From Brachionus rotundiformis (lineage: Eukaryota; Rotifera; Eurotatoria; Ploima; Brachionidae), in the NCBI GenBank assembly GCA_016802295.1, contig JAESIW010000137.1:1231318-1295317 (forward strand): a stretch of 64,000 nucleotides of DNA, given 5' to 3'. Of the stretch, positions 1 through 11,800 are shown piece after piece. The first letter of the stretch is position 1. Each line of letters begins with the position of its first letter. The notes beneath the pieces were generated by a model. That model worked only from the letters and a program-made list of their open reading frames with translations. It ran no database searches and had not been told where the DNA came from. The translations under genes were made by a program, and so were the position numbers.

Positions 1-638
1 CTCAATTATCATTAATGAGTGCTATTAATGATTTTTATTTTTTTTCAATAATTTGACTGAATACCTGACAAAACTTGTTTTTACTCAAAAAGATTTTTTT
101 CAATATTTAACAATTAAGATACCAGTCTTGAATCTATAGGCTTAATATTTATTCCAAATGGGCCTTCGGGAACTTAGCGATTAAAAATTATTTTATAAAT
201 TCAAAATAATAAAAACATAAATGCATCGTTCAATGATTCACAGATAAAAATATCTCCATAAGATATAGACAAAAATAAATAAACAAATTAAATAAACTGA
301 TTTAACCCAGAAAAAAACTTTTGATGAAGTTGAAAATATTTTATCAAACATTTAATTTCAATCGATTTATAGACTTTTAGAGTCTGAAGTTTTTTGTTTA
401 ACTTTAACAAATCATTAATATAGATGATGAAACTTAGAAAATGAGTAACATCATTTGTTATTTGGAAAGCTTTAGCTTGCCACAAAAAGGCAACCAATTA
501 ATCTTCCATAAATTCAAATGATCAATAAAAAATTTAAACTTATTTTTTGCTAATCTTTTTATTTTAAAAACATTTTTAAAAATAAACAAAATTTTTTTAA
601 ATGAGATTGAGATTCTTTATTTATTAATCAGTTAAGTA
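1..638. other. AT-rich sequence, no gene seen
   Basis: No open frame here has a recognisable domain, and no splice-linked exons could be assembled. The stretch lies 3' of the SLC37A4-like gene and probably holds its 3' untranslated region and AT-rich spacer. Confidence 0.5.
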
Positions 639-2392
639 TTATTGAATTTTTTTGTCCGAATGAGTTAAACAAGGTTCAAATTTTGTTCTGGTAAAAATGC
701 ATAATATTAAGCATACTAAAACAATACTTGTCAATAGTTCAGTCATTTTGAACCCATATGACCATGTGTATAATTTAGATATGTATCCGAAAGGTAGACC
801 TGCTGATATTGATCCAAGATTGGCAGCCAAAGATGCGTATGCATGCGATGATCCAGAAAAGGACTTGGGTGTAAATTCCATCGCTATGACGCCCAAAAGC
901 GAAACACATCCAAAGCAAAAGAAACCAGATAGAACTCCGATTATTAATAATTGAGTCTGAGTTGTCTTTGAGGTTAGATAAAAGTTGAACATATGAAGAC
1001 TAATTAGCAGTCCTATAAAAAAAATTATATTGATTAGCGTTCTGGTGTACACAGTACAGGGAGCTTTTCTTTTTTTGGTATCGACATTTTTACATTGAAA
1101 ATGATAAACCAAATCTGATAGAAACCCAGAAACTAATGAACCAAATATACCTGACAACTCGAAAATAGACAAAAAATATGATGCTGAAAGAACAAAATAA
1201 TTAATTTGGAATAAAAGCAAAGCAGAATTGTATTGAAGTGAAACAACCAATTTAAAATGATAGTTTTAATTTTTTTTAAAACTTATTTTAAATATAAAAA
1301 TAGAATAATAAGTTTCTTTATAAAAAATCTACTTGTCTACTTAAACACAACTCCGAAGCCAATTATCAAAATTACCATAATAGTTACTAAGTTTTAGGGA
1401 TTTGATCATATAAATATGTGCCCAATCTGAGAATAATGTTTTTATAAATTGGACTATAAAATAGCATAGACAAATTGATATAAAAAATGGATATGAAAAA
1501 AGCTGTTTGGACTTGGTAAAAAAACTTATTTCTTCAATGTTTTGATTCGAATCATTATTTTTGTATTCAAAATCCTTAAGTCCCACTTCAGATGGCTTGT
1601 TCCTCAAAACCATTATTGACAAATATCCAATGGTCATGCATATGCATCCCGGGATCATAAAAGCATATGACCAGTGGTACTTTAAAGCAATTGAATTAGT
1701 AATTATTGGCCCTATCGCTCCAGCCAGATTGGAACTTGTTGACAAAATGGACCACCTTCACAAATCATTATAGAATTATTTAGAAAGAGATTATTTTTGT
1801 TTGGTTTAATATTCTACCAAGTGGCAAAATGAGATTTGGGCAACCAATTTTGAAGTAATTTGGCACAGCATGGCCAAGCAGGTCCTGTTCTCAGTATAAA
1901 CTCTTTTTAATCATTTCATTTGATTAAATTAAATTAATACCTTGCACAAATCCGATCAGAAAAGACAACATGTACACGGAATAAATCTAAAAATTGGTTA
2001 GAACGTGACTTTTGACTTGGACTAATATCACTTTACTTGGATATCTTTTTTGAAAGCAATGTTCAACAAACCTGACAAAAACAAACCGGAGCCAAACAAT
2101 ATCCGGCAGCTATACACATCACTAAGCACGCCGCCTATCAGCTTACTAATAGCATATGCAAAATTTTGACCACTTATCACAATACCTGATCAAGTTGGAA
2201 ATTTAAAAATAATTTTTATTTTTTTTTATTTTCTATACCAATGTCATTTTTGGTCAGATTAAAAGTGCTTGTTTGGTTCAAATGGAAATGAGGCACCATT
2301 AGAATGACAGATTTGCGCGTGAGATAATAAAAACTGTAACCAATATAGAGAATGACCAGAATGGCACCCTGGTAGACAACAATTTTGTTCAT
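639..2392 (-). CDS. SLC37A4: Glucose-6-phosphate translocase (SLC37A4-like, MFS)
   Basis: Multi-exon major-facilitator gene whose start ATG is at 2392 and stop at 639. Readable exons include 639-1183, 1376-1755 and one beginning at 1818; two more upstream carry the N-terminus. Residues line up along the length of vertebrate G6P translocase: N-terminal YSFYYLTRKS, then FAYAISKLIGGVLSD, GPAWPCCAKLLQNW, STSSNLAGAIGP, and C-terminal SGSSHAYASLAANLG followed by AGLPFGYISK. The family exchanges glucose-6-phosphate for phosphate across the ER membrane, feeding glucose-6-phosphatase. Several hydrophobic helices are visible, as expected for 10-12 TM segments. Introns follow GT-AG; the one at 1184-1375 ends in a textbook polypyrimidine-CAG. 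The gene is divergent from the CREB gene across about 740 bp that contain a CRE. Function is assigned by sequence resemblance and not proven. Confidence 0.88.
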
Positions 2393-3133
2393 TTTGTTCT
2401 AGTTTTTACTTATAATTTAGTATACTAAAATTTTTTCTGTTCTTTTCATAAATTACCATAATTCTTATTATGTTTATCTAAAGAGTGTTCATTAGATACT
2501 GAGAGAGAAAAAAATAGTTTAGTTTAAATAATTTATTAAAATAAAATGCTTGTGTTGTTCTGGGCGCCTAGCTAAATCAGACAATTTTTATCGATTTCTA
2601 GAAATAATTTGCGTAATTAGAGTGATGACGTCAACTGTGAATAACTTGATCCAAAGAAGAAGCAAAGTAGAAGAGAAAAAATTTTAATATTTTAATTAAA
2701 ATTGTTTTGAATGATTACGAAATTTACCTTTTTGAGAATTTTAAGAAATAGCAAAAAAAAGCATAATTTCAAGCTAAGCTCCCACTCATTAATAAACAAG
2801 CTTATCAATTTACCCCTCTGGTACTTGGTCTAAACGAATACTTATTGAAATTTTCTCTCTCTCTCTCTTTCTCTATCTGTAATTTTTAAATTCATTATTT
2901 TTAGCTTTACATCGTCATCACTATTAAGTAATAACAAATTTTGTTATTTTTCTAAATTTTAATAATTTTTTAAGAACTATTATTATCTGGTTTATTACGT
3001 ATCTATTTTAATATATATTTTTTTATTTTTTAGAATATATCACCTATTATTTACATAAAATATCTAGAGCATTAACAGAATAGCGGCATTTGAGATGCAA
3101 ATTTTGGTTAATGCTTGACTTGATTCACATCAA
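2393..3133. promoter_or_regulatory. Divergent intergenic/promoter region with a CRE
   Basis: About 740 bp between the start codons of the SLC37A4-like gene (minus) and the CREB gene (plus), so it must hold both promoters. It contains a perfect cAMP-response element, TGACGTCA, at 2626-2633, and a CT-rich tract near 2853-2880. A polypyrimidine stretch ending in AG near 3033 could be a 3' splice site of a 5'-UTR intron of the CREB gene. Confidence 0.6.
2626..2633. promoter_or_regulatory. Consensus palindromic CRE (CREB/ATF site)
   Basis: The sequence TGACGTCA is the full CREB-binding palindrome. It lies 234 bp upstream of the SLC37A4-like ATG and about 500 bp upstream of the CREB ATG. The site is seen directly; its use is inferred. 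Confidence 0.6.
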
Positions 3134-3970
3134 ATGGTAAAGAAAGAGGACTGCACTCAATCAAATGATAGCAATTCATCTTTGTCATCCAATTCATCTA
3201 GTTCAACAATTGTAAACAATTCTCAAGTAAACAATCAGAAAATTCAGAGCATGCAAAATTTGGCCAATCAACTAGTGGCGGCAGCGGTTGGTAATGGAAA
3301 CCCAATATTGTGCGCGGCGCAGAATGGTCAGTCAGACGTCGCCCAGGTATACTTTCAGAACGACCTGTCCAACCCGTATAAATTGCAGGCCGCGGCCGTA
3401 CACCTGATAAATCAGGCGGCTCAGCAGCACCAGAGTACCAACGGGTCCAAGGAACTCACCAGAGAAAGTAGCTTTAATAGTCATTTTTTAAACTAGTGTA
3501 ACAAAGTCCATCTTTCAGAGCGAACCGACAATCGACTCGCTAACAACATAAGTTCGAGCAGCAGCTCTGGTAGCAACAATGGCAGCGAGATTGTAGAAGT
3601 TGCCCAAGAGACAAATAGAAAAAGAGAAATTAGACTTTTAAAAAATAGGTAAGCAGTGCCAATGTTTTGGGTTTTATAGAACAATAAATGACGTCTTTGT
3701 AAAGTTGACGTCAAATACCTATTTACATTAAGAATAAACTTTTTTTTTTTTACCAGGGAAGCAGCACGAGAGTGTCGCCGAAAGAAAAAAGAATACATTA
3801 AATGTTTGGAAAATAGGGTGGCTGTTTTGGAGACACAAAACAAGACACTTATCGATGAGCTCAAGACCTTAAAGGAACTTTACTGTCAAACTGGTGAAAA
3901 TACCAACTCAAATAAAAATTCATCAAATTCACATTCAAATCAGCAGAACACCGCCTCTTCTAAGGTCTAG
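3134..3970 (+). CDS. CREB: CREB/CREM/ATF1-family bZIP transcription factor
   Basis: Three exons (3134-3467, 3519-3648, 3757-3970) join in frame to 225 aa. The last two exons encode the bZIP: basic region REIRLLKNREAARECRRKKK, then a leucine zipper containing YIKCLENRVAVLETQNKTL. This is nearly the vertebrate CREB bZIP and includes the invariant RKKKEY(I/V)KCLENRVAVLE block. The first exon is a Ser/Asn/Gln-rich segment with a hydrophobic stretch resembling a Q-rich activation region. An upstream in-frame TGA supports this ATG. No kinase-inducible-domain motif (RRPSY) is present in the model, so the protein is shorter than the ~340 aa of CREB1; an alternative upstream exon cannot be excluded. 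Introns are 51 and 108 bp; the second contains CRE sites. It binds CREs as a dimer in the nucleus. Confidence 0.93.
3689..3713. promoter_or_regulatory. Two CRE sites inside CREB intron 2
   Basis: TGACGTCT at 3689-3696 (one mismatch from consensus) and a perfect TGACGTCA at 3706-3713 lie 9 bp apart inside the 108-bp second intron of the CREB gene. Clustered CREs in the gene's own intron suggest autoregulation. The sites are seen; the role is inferred. Confidence 0.5.
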
Positions 3971-4825
3971 GTCTTGACCATAGCAAGCGTTATAAAAAAA
4001 ATTTTATACCATTTTTTTTTTTTTTTTGATACTTTTTTAATTATCATTATGAACCAAAAAATTATTTTTGTTGTTGTCTTTTTGGCAATTTATTTAAGGA
4101 AATAGTGAAACTAAAAAGAAGATTGAATAGAAATAGAATGCTGGATGAAGTTTTAAATATGTGATTATTTTTTTTTAAATTTTTAAAATTAAAAAACGGC
4201 CTGGTAATGTAATTAAGCTATTTTGTTTATTGATACGGACTACTGGGACCAATTTATGCTTTTGGTGTTTGTTGGTAAAATGGCGCTCAGTGTCCGAATA
4301 ATGTATAGTCTTACTGATTTATTTTAGTTAGTTGTTGTCAATTTAAAACTCGGTTGAAATTAATCATTTTTTAGTTTTTTTTTGTTTTTTATTTCCTTTT
4401 TTTTGGTACTTTAGTGAGAATTTAAGTTACCGTTTTTTCTAATGAGCAAATCGATCGATTTTTTAATAAACAAATAAAAATTGTAAAATTTTTTAAATTT
4501 TTTAAATAGACATAATTTAAAATATTTAAATTCATTTTCCCTAGAGATTAGTAAGGTTATTAAGCGCTTACGCGGTTTATAATAAAAAATGACTGATGTA
4601 TCATATTTATTCAAGATATTTTGTCAATGATGAGAATTAAGAATAATTAAATTTTTCTTAATGAAAATGTAGTATTTTTGCTGGCTTCAATGATGTCATT
4701 CGAAATTTAAAAACTTAATAAAATATAAAATATTTTTAATTTATAATTTTGATTATTTCTGCAAAAATTTACCCTCATTAATTAAATTATTTTCATAATT
4801 TTTCAAAGAGTAAAAAATCAATAGA
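3971..4825. other. CREB 3' UTR and spacer
   Basis: AT-rich with long T runs and no supportable gene. The first several hundred bases are probably CREB 3' UTR. Confidence 0.45.
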
Positions 4826-6401
4826 ATGTTTTTAAATTATTTTTTTGTTTTATATTTTAATTTAATTAGCAACCAATGTTCTGAGATCCTACGAGATCAC
4901 CCGGGACATCTAAAACCGTTCGGGTCTAGCGGACCCTTTCTGGAAATTGAAAAAACTGCTGATCTTCCAACCAAAGCTTTTTTCTCGAACTATGTCAAAA
5001 CAAAAAGAGCAGTTTTGATGCAAAATTTCGTCAACCAATTCCCAGCATTTGGTAAATGGAATGATCGGTATTTAAATGATTTATCAAATAAGCATCCAGA
5101 CTATCAAGTTTTGTTGGAAACGACCAAAAAAGAGTCCCGTGATCAAGCAACAATTAATTTGCCACTACATGACTTTCTCTTTATCTACAATTCTTCTCAA
5201 CTCTACATGGTCAATGAAGTTCCACCTTACTTAAAAAAAGATGTTGTTTTACCTCAACCATTGCAGTGTGCTCAAGCTCCTTCAGTTCTGGAGGAAACAG
5301 TGAGTCTTTTCTATTACATGAACTTTCTTATATACCATATTTAGATCATGTGGTTCAGTTCAGGCGGAACTAGCTCAGTAATACACACCGACGATTATGA
5401 GAATATTCTGTGCGCTTTCGATGGCACCAAAGAAGTTGTCCTAGTTGATTATTTTAAGCACAAAAAAGCTGCAGATATGATAATAGATCAGCATAAAGGT
5501 GCCTATTCGTCCATCAACGTAGATAAAGTTGACTATGTAAAATTTCCCCTTCTCAAAGACTTTGAGTATTATCGTTTCAATTTGACCGCTGGAGATTGCC
5601 TTTATATTCCATATAAATGGTTAATTCAATCAATAATAAAATTAATTTCAGCTTGATAAGAAATTTTTTTCCAGGGTTCATCAAGTTCGCTCTTATGGGC
5701 GAAATTTGGCAATTAATTTTTGGTTTAATTATGAGAGAATATTTGGCAATGCTGAATTCCCAGAGGAATGCTCACATAATAAACTAGATTTGAGCAAAAC
5801 TTTGGACACATTTACCTATGGGCCTATTGAAAATAATTTTTTTCACAACTTTAAGTAATCAAGAATGATTTTATTTGTTTATATATTTATTTTTTATGTC
5901 AAAGAATTTTTATTCTGAGACAAGTTAATTTGGGAAATAGAAAACTCGAAGATTGGATTTCTCTTATCCTAGGGGTAGAAAAAATATTTTTTTTAAACTA
6001 TTTGATTAAACTGGTTAAATTTCAAGGAAAAGGAGTTATCTGATGAAAAAAAAGAAGAATGCTACGAAATGCTCAAAGAAGTTTGTCTTTAATAATTAAA
6101 GTTTTGAGCTTTGGCTATTTTAAATATTTTCCAAAAGATGTTTAGTCTTATGGACTTTGATGGCAATGGAGTGCTTAGTGATGATGAAGCTATTGATTTA
6201 GATGAAAATGTAAATTAGAATTTAATTAAAAATATAGCTTAAAGTTAATTTAAGTCAATCGAACACATTATGGGAACATTAAATGAAGTGGAGAGTATTA
6301 TTTATGAAGAAGACTCGGAACGAGACGACGATGTCGACGACCACGACCACGAAGAGCTATCCGAAGATGAAGATTATGAAAAAGTTAAAGAAGAACTATA
6401 A
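4826..6401 (+). CDS. ER-lumenal JmjC-domain oxygenase with EF-hand
   Basis: Seven exons chain in frame: 4826-5299, 5345 to about 5618, about 5675-5858, then short exons to a stop at 6399-6401. The N-terminus is hydrophobic (MFLNYFFVLYFNLIS), consistent with a signal peptide. The JmjC core has the iron-ligand motif HTD in VIHTDDYENILCAF and the distal histidine in YKWVHQVRSYGRNLAINFWF. A later exon encodes an EF-hand loop, MDFDGNGVLSDDE. The acidic C-terminus ends in KEEL, a KDEL-type ER-retrieval signal. JmjC proteins of this type are Fe(II)/2-oxoglutarate hydroxylases; signal peptide plus KEEL places this one in the ER lumen, where the EF-hand may sense calcium. Its substrate is unknown. Closest known types are small JmjC hydroxylases of the JMJD5/7/8 kind. 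Confidence 0.85.
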
Positions 6402-6711
6402 AGAAAAATAAAATATAATATATTTTCAAAATTTTATTTAATAATTAAGGATTTTTTTAGATAAAACTATTTTTGTGACCTAATAAAAAAACCTTCTAGG
6501 CACATAATGATAAGCGTCAGATTAAAATTTATCTTTCCATTATGACATTAACCTGGAGGATAAACATGCTCAATTGCTTCAAATCAATTAACCATAAAAT
6601 ATTGTATTTAAACAAAAAATAAATAAGTTCTACAGATAAAAATTCATATGATTTTGTTAATTTACACATTTGACTTATCTTAATAGACGTATAAGTAGAC
6701 ACTATTTGGCA
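6402..6711. other. 3' UTRs of convergent genes
   Basis: About 310 bp between two convergent stop codons. It probably contains both 3' UTRs; no gene is seen. Confidence 0.4.
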
Positions 6712-7750
6712 TTAGGATTTTGATAAATTACTTTTCCCTCCGATTGGACTATAACCAGTCAGACTTCTTCTATTTAGCTGTGCATCAAGCATTTTAGAAT
6801 TTTTTGTCTCATTTCGATAGCCTTTAGAGATAAAATTTTTTAAAAATTAAATTATAAAAGATAAGTTTTTGTACCAAATATTGCCATAAATGTTTCTGTT
6901 AGCTTTTGTTTACTCTTGCAAAAGCAAAGAGCCAAAATTAGGATCATGGTCATCAGAACTGTGCTCACAATGACTACAAAAACGGTAGTTACTATTTGTT
7001 TGTCATAAATTAAAGAAGTTTCATCTAAAATTAAAAAAAATATAATTAAATAAATTGTTTTTATTGAGTCTTACCATGGCTCTCTTCGCATCTAGCCTCA
7101 TCACTGTAGTTGGGACAATGGGGGAATTTGTCACAAAGCAACTTTTCATCAATACACATGCTACTATTCGAACCACAGCGGTGGAAATTGTCTCTACGAC
7201 ATGTGGCTGAATTTCCAGTGTAGAAAACAGAAAAAACTATTTCGTAAATGGAACGATATTCTTTGTCTTTAAAAAATTCTACCGAAATTTTGGGAGATTT
7301 AAAGTAGATTATTCGGTAAGGATCTTGGTCAAGTGCAGTAATGTTAGACTAGGAAAGTAAATTAAGATTTTATTCCTGTTTAGGAAAAAAGTTATACCAA
7401 AATTTTAAAGTTGTCTTCATAAAATGTTATAAAGTCATCTCCTTCGAGCCTTGTGGAATTGAGTAATCTAGCCATAAAATAAGCGTCCTGGTTAAACGAG
7501 GCTATAGTTAAGGTAATACAGCACAAGTTAGCTCCCATAAATGGTAGACTCTTATCCACACTGATTACAGCACCACTTACATCAAATTCCCTGCATCTGG
7601 GTCTTCTGAAGCAAGTTGGATTTATACCATCCACACGGACTTAACAAGGCTTTAGGTTCATCGGGTCGGTCAGAATTTAATCTTACTTAATCTGCTTCGA
7701 CTAGCGTCTAGTGAGCTCAGAAAACCAATAAGGAAAAAAATTTTCAGCAT
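6712..7750 (-). CDS. Type I membrane protein with CUB-like and LDLa domains
   Basis: Start ATG at 7750, stop at 6712-6714, about five exons. Order: signal peptide (MLKIFFLIGFLSSLDAS); a CUB-like region with paired cysteines (NPTCFRRPRCREFD) ending about SVFYTGN; one LDL-receptor class A repeat with six cysteines and the calcium cluster in CPNYSDEARCEE; a transmembrane helix (VTTVFVVIVSTVLMTMILIL) followed by CFCKSKQK; and a short cytoplasmic tail ending SPIGGKSNLSKS. The first intron is 48 bp. The CUB-LDLa-TM order resembles NETO-type receptor auxiliary subunits, though those have two CUB domains. Ligand and function are unknown. It is divergent from the GST gene, with 214 bp between start codons. 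Confidence 0.8.
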
Positions 7751-7964
7751 TATAAATTAAAAGTGCTAAAAATTATCTTATAAGCATTTTCATATTTTTT
7801 ACATAATATTTTAAAATTTCAATATTTTCTGATAATGAGATCAATAAAATAATATTAATATTTAGTTTTGCTGCCTAAATTTTGCACAAATACACACGTT
7901 ACGTTACGTGATACAACTAAAAATATTTTTTTATCTTTTTACTTTTAGATAAATTTGAATAATA

Positions 7965-8885
7965 ATGTCCACAACTTTATACTATTTTGATGGCAGAGGC
8001 AAAGCTGAAATTGTGAGATTGGCCATGGCAGCAGCCAACATTCCAGTACTTTCACTTAGCCATTAATTTAACCACCTATTTATACATATGTTTTTTTTTA
8101 GTTTAAGCAAGAGTTTATTCGCGAAAAGAATCAGTTTGAGACCATGAGAGCTGGTAAGTGTGGTCAAAATTTCAGACCAATTGAATACAATTTTTTTATA
8201 GAAGGAAAGCTTTTGTTTGGCCAGTTACCAATGGTTGAGTACGAAGGACATCATCTGGTCCAGTCCGGATCAATGGCCCGTTTTTTTGCCGGCAAAGGAG
8301 ACTTGCTTGGCTCAAATGAAGAAGAAAAATTAAAGTATTAGAGTAAATTTTATTTTATGCTTTTAAAAATTATATTCAAAATTATAGAATTGATATTCTG
8401 TTCGAGGGTACACGTGACTTTAACAGTGCTTTCATGCCTTATGGATTTCTTGGATTTAAAGAAGTTTTGGACAATGCAAAAGCAACTGCAATGCCCAGAT
8501 ATTTACCAATATACAATTTTGTATAATTAAATTTTAAAATTTATATTTATCAATTAAAAATGGTGAAATTTTTAGATACTAAGTCGAAATGGTTCTAATG
8601 GTCACTTAGTCGGCTCCACATTAAGTCTGGCTGATCTTGGTTTACTGGAAGTTGTCCTGAGCATAGAAGAACTTTTGAGCGAGGACGAGCTAAAACCATA
8701 TCCAGAAATTCAGGTAATTTTGTTCAATTTGGTTAAAATAAATAATTAATCAAAGATTATTTTTATAGAATTTTCTCAAGACAATGAAATCTAACGAAAT
8801 GATATCCAAGTATTTAAATAGCGATTTGAGACGAAGGAAAAACGATGAAAAATATGTCACCGAAGTCAAAAGCGTTTTGTACTAA
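7965..8885 (+). CDS. Glutathione S-transferase, alpha/sigma-like
   Basis: Five exons chain in frame to about 217 aa, the usual length of a cytosolic GST. The N-terminal thioredoxin-like domain has the catalytic-tyrosine region TLYYFDGRGKAEIVRLAMAA and the glutathione-binding stretch FGQLPMVEYEGHHLVQSGSM. The helical C-terminal domain carries MPRYLPIYN and the N-capping-box region LVGSTLSLADLGLLEVVL. These resemble alpha and sigma classes more than others. It conjugates glutathione to electrophiles in the cytosol. Introns fall after IP, within E of RAEGK, before IDILFEG, before ILSRNG and before NFLKTM. A possible 3' splice site just upstream of the ATG hints at a 5'-UTR intron. Confidence 0.9.
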
Positions 8886-11800
8886 ACGCTTGATTTTTTA
8901 TATTTTTAATATTTTATTTAAAATAAAGTGCTAATTAAATTCTTTTACTTAATATCTAGAACTATCTCAGTCTATGATTATAAATGTTTACCCAATTAGG
9001 GTTATTTGAATGCCTTAATTGAGAATGTTAATAAAATTAAGCTGATTAAATGTTGAAAAGTCAAACATTGCGTGCCAAATATCAAACTCTTTTAGTTCTC
9101 TGCTGAAAGATAAAAATTTGATATTGAAATTTTCCTCAAAACTAATATATTTTACATAATCAGATCATAAGGGCTTTTGACACAAGATATGAATAGCAAA
9201 AAAATTTGGAACGATCTAGGAAATAATTAATTAATATTTTCCTCTTTAAATAAAAAATAAGGGGATCTTATATAAACTGATAAAGTGGGTGAATAGACTT
9301 TTATAGCCTGCGGATTGATTCCCTTCAAAAGATTTTCATACTTATTTTAAATCAATAAAGTATTAATATTCGAAAAGTATTTTAAAACAAGCTTAAATAT
9401 TTAGATTTAAAATGTTATCTTTTTTAATTACTATTTTTATATATTTAAATAATAATTAAATACTAAAGAAATTTGAGTGTTTATCGAAATAACTAGTAAA
9501 AAACTCACTACCTTTTTCTCTTTCTTGCAAAATTTTTTGAGAAAATTTTTTATTTTAAATACAAATAATTTTTTTAGTTGAAAATTTTAAAGAATTTTTC
9601 TAATTTAAGTAATACAATCAGCAGATAGATTCAACAATTACCTTTCAAATTTTAGATGATATTTAAAAAGAAATACATTACACACACAGTTGTAATGATA
9701 ACTAATGATTGTTAGATTGTTTCATTTAATTAGCGAGAACAATCTTTTAATTCTTTTTTCTTCATAAAATTTTTTACCAATATCAATAAAATTTTAATAT
9801 TCTTTAATTTCAATATTAAAAAAATAAAAAGAATAAAGAGTTTGATTCAATGGAAAATATCTCAAAAAGAATAATTATTCAATTGACAAAAAAAGGCGAC
9901 ACTTTGTTTTTAACTGCAAGAGTAGGACTGTTGTCATGCTCTTTTTACATCAAGCAATACCAATTCTCGTATACACATCTTTTAACATGAAGAACGAGTT
10001 TTGATTTTTCGTCCAGTACAACCATATTATATTTTTGAAAGTAATTTATATATGTAGTATATTAATAAGTGAAAATCGAATTTTATAAAAAAAATCAATT
10101 ATATGCCTCGAATTTTACTTATAATATGATTTTCTAATAATACTTAAAGATATTTTTACGTGTATTGTGAAGATTACTGAAGTAAAATTGAATTTTCGAG
10201 GGTACTTTTATTTTATAAAAAACTAAGGAGAAAATTCTAAAACTTGGAAATTTACTATAAATAATGAAATCTACATTCCAATTAAAAAATCGCTGACATA
10301 ATATTTTTTTTGAAATTTGGTCACAGCTTGTACTAAAGATCCAACATCTATCATAAAAAGCTTTATATTATTTGAGAGTACATCATTTTTGATGTTAATA
10401 ATAAAGTGGATGTTTTTAAAAGCCAAATAAGATATTTTTTTTTGGTGATCATTTAGGTTATCAATCAATTATTGAACAAAGCAATTAATTAAGGTATTCT
10501 GGTAATTCAATTTTAATGACATAATTTGAAATTTAATATTTTTTAGAACAAGATTTTTAGGATTTAATCTTAATCTCAAAATTGAATTATTATTAATAAT
10601 TATGGTAATTCGAGGAAAAATTAATAAAGGAAAGATTTGATATTTTAAACAAAATCTGGATGGTTATCTTTTTACATAATCGATTTTAACAAATCTATAA
10701 GCAGATCTTATTTATTTTAAAATTAAATTGATATCAAATAATCGTAAGAAATTTTGAGTACGCCAAACTTTCAATGATTCACAATCTCATAAAAATTTCG
10801 TTTAATTAAATTTTCAACTCTCAAATAAATAGATATAGCTTAATTTAATAAATATGCTTTGAAGATTGCAGCAGATATTTGACAAATATTTTCTATCTTT
10901 AAACCTTAACTCTATTAAAATACAAATAATAATCGAATTAATTTTATTTAATTATATCGCTTGGTTATATTAGATTATCAAAGTATCAGGTTATATTTAA
11001 TTTTTTTGATATGCTACCATTTTATTAATTTAAATTCTGTTTACAAATTGGAAAATGTCAATCTAGTTGAGGGCTTCTGTTTAAATGACAAATTAATTAC
11101 TTTAAAGCATGTAAAAAATTGTGCAATTAACTTAATTTTCAAAAATTCAAAGCCTTTATGAAAATTAATTATAATAAAATCTATAGATATAAACGATGAG
11201 TATGATTAAAGCTAGGCAAAAAAGTCATCGATGTTCGATGCCGTGTTGAACACCAAGGCCAAGATGTTGATGGTATCTGATAAGTATATTAAGAAAAAAT
11301 AACATTATAAACTAGGAAAAGAAATTGTTTTATTTTATATTTTCATATACAAATGTTTTTAATTAATTTAATCTGGTCCTTTTTTTTGGCGAATCCAGGA
11401 TCTTAGGCTCATTTAAACTGAACTTCAGCACATGATTTTATCATTAATTATATTTTATCTTAATATTTTAATAATTAAGTTAACGTTCAAGATTTTTCTT
11501 ACGATTCAAAATCTGTCAACGTGACATTTTAACGTGAAGTTTATCTTAATTGCTTTTTATCTATCATAATTAAATTTTATGAAAGTCGATTTTGATTTTT
11601 TTATTAATTAAGTAAGCTTTAAATAAATTAAAAGATAAATGAAAAAGTAAGTCATGGATAGCTTTAAGAAAAATTTTATATTCTTATTTTTGTTAATAAC
11701 AAATCAATCTCTAAATAAAAAAATTAAATTTATATTTTTAATTGATAATTTTACTCTTAAGTGATCAAAGTCTTTCTTTTGCAGGTTGTCTTTGATGCTG

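Noticed and set aside
697..954. 85-codon plus-strand frame over the SLC37A4-like gene
   Set aside because: Antisense shadow; the minus strand matches SLC37A4 through the same bases.
4411..4614. 67-codon minus-strand frame 3' of CREB
   Set aside because: Low-complexity Lys/Phe-rich product expected from AT-rich DNA; no support.
10961..11161. 66-codon frame with a hydrophobic start in the gene desert
   Set aside because: No domain, no splice partners and AT-biased composition like the flanks; chance ORF. A short similarity to 12598-12655 is too weak to call.
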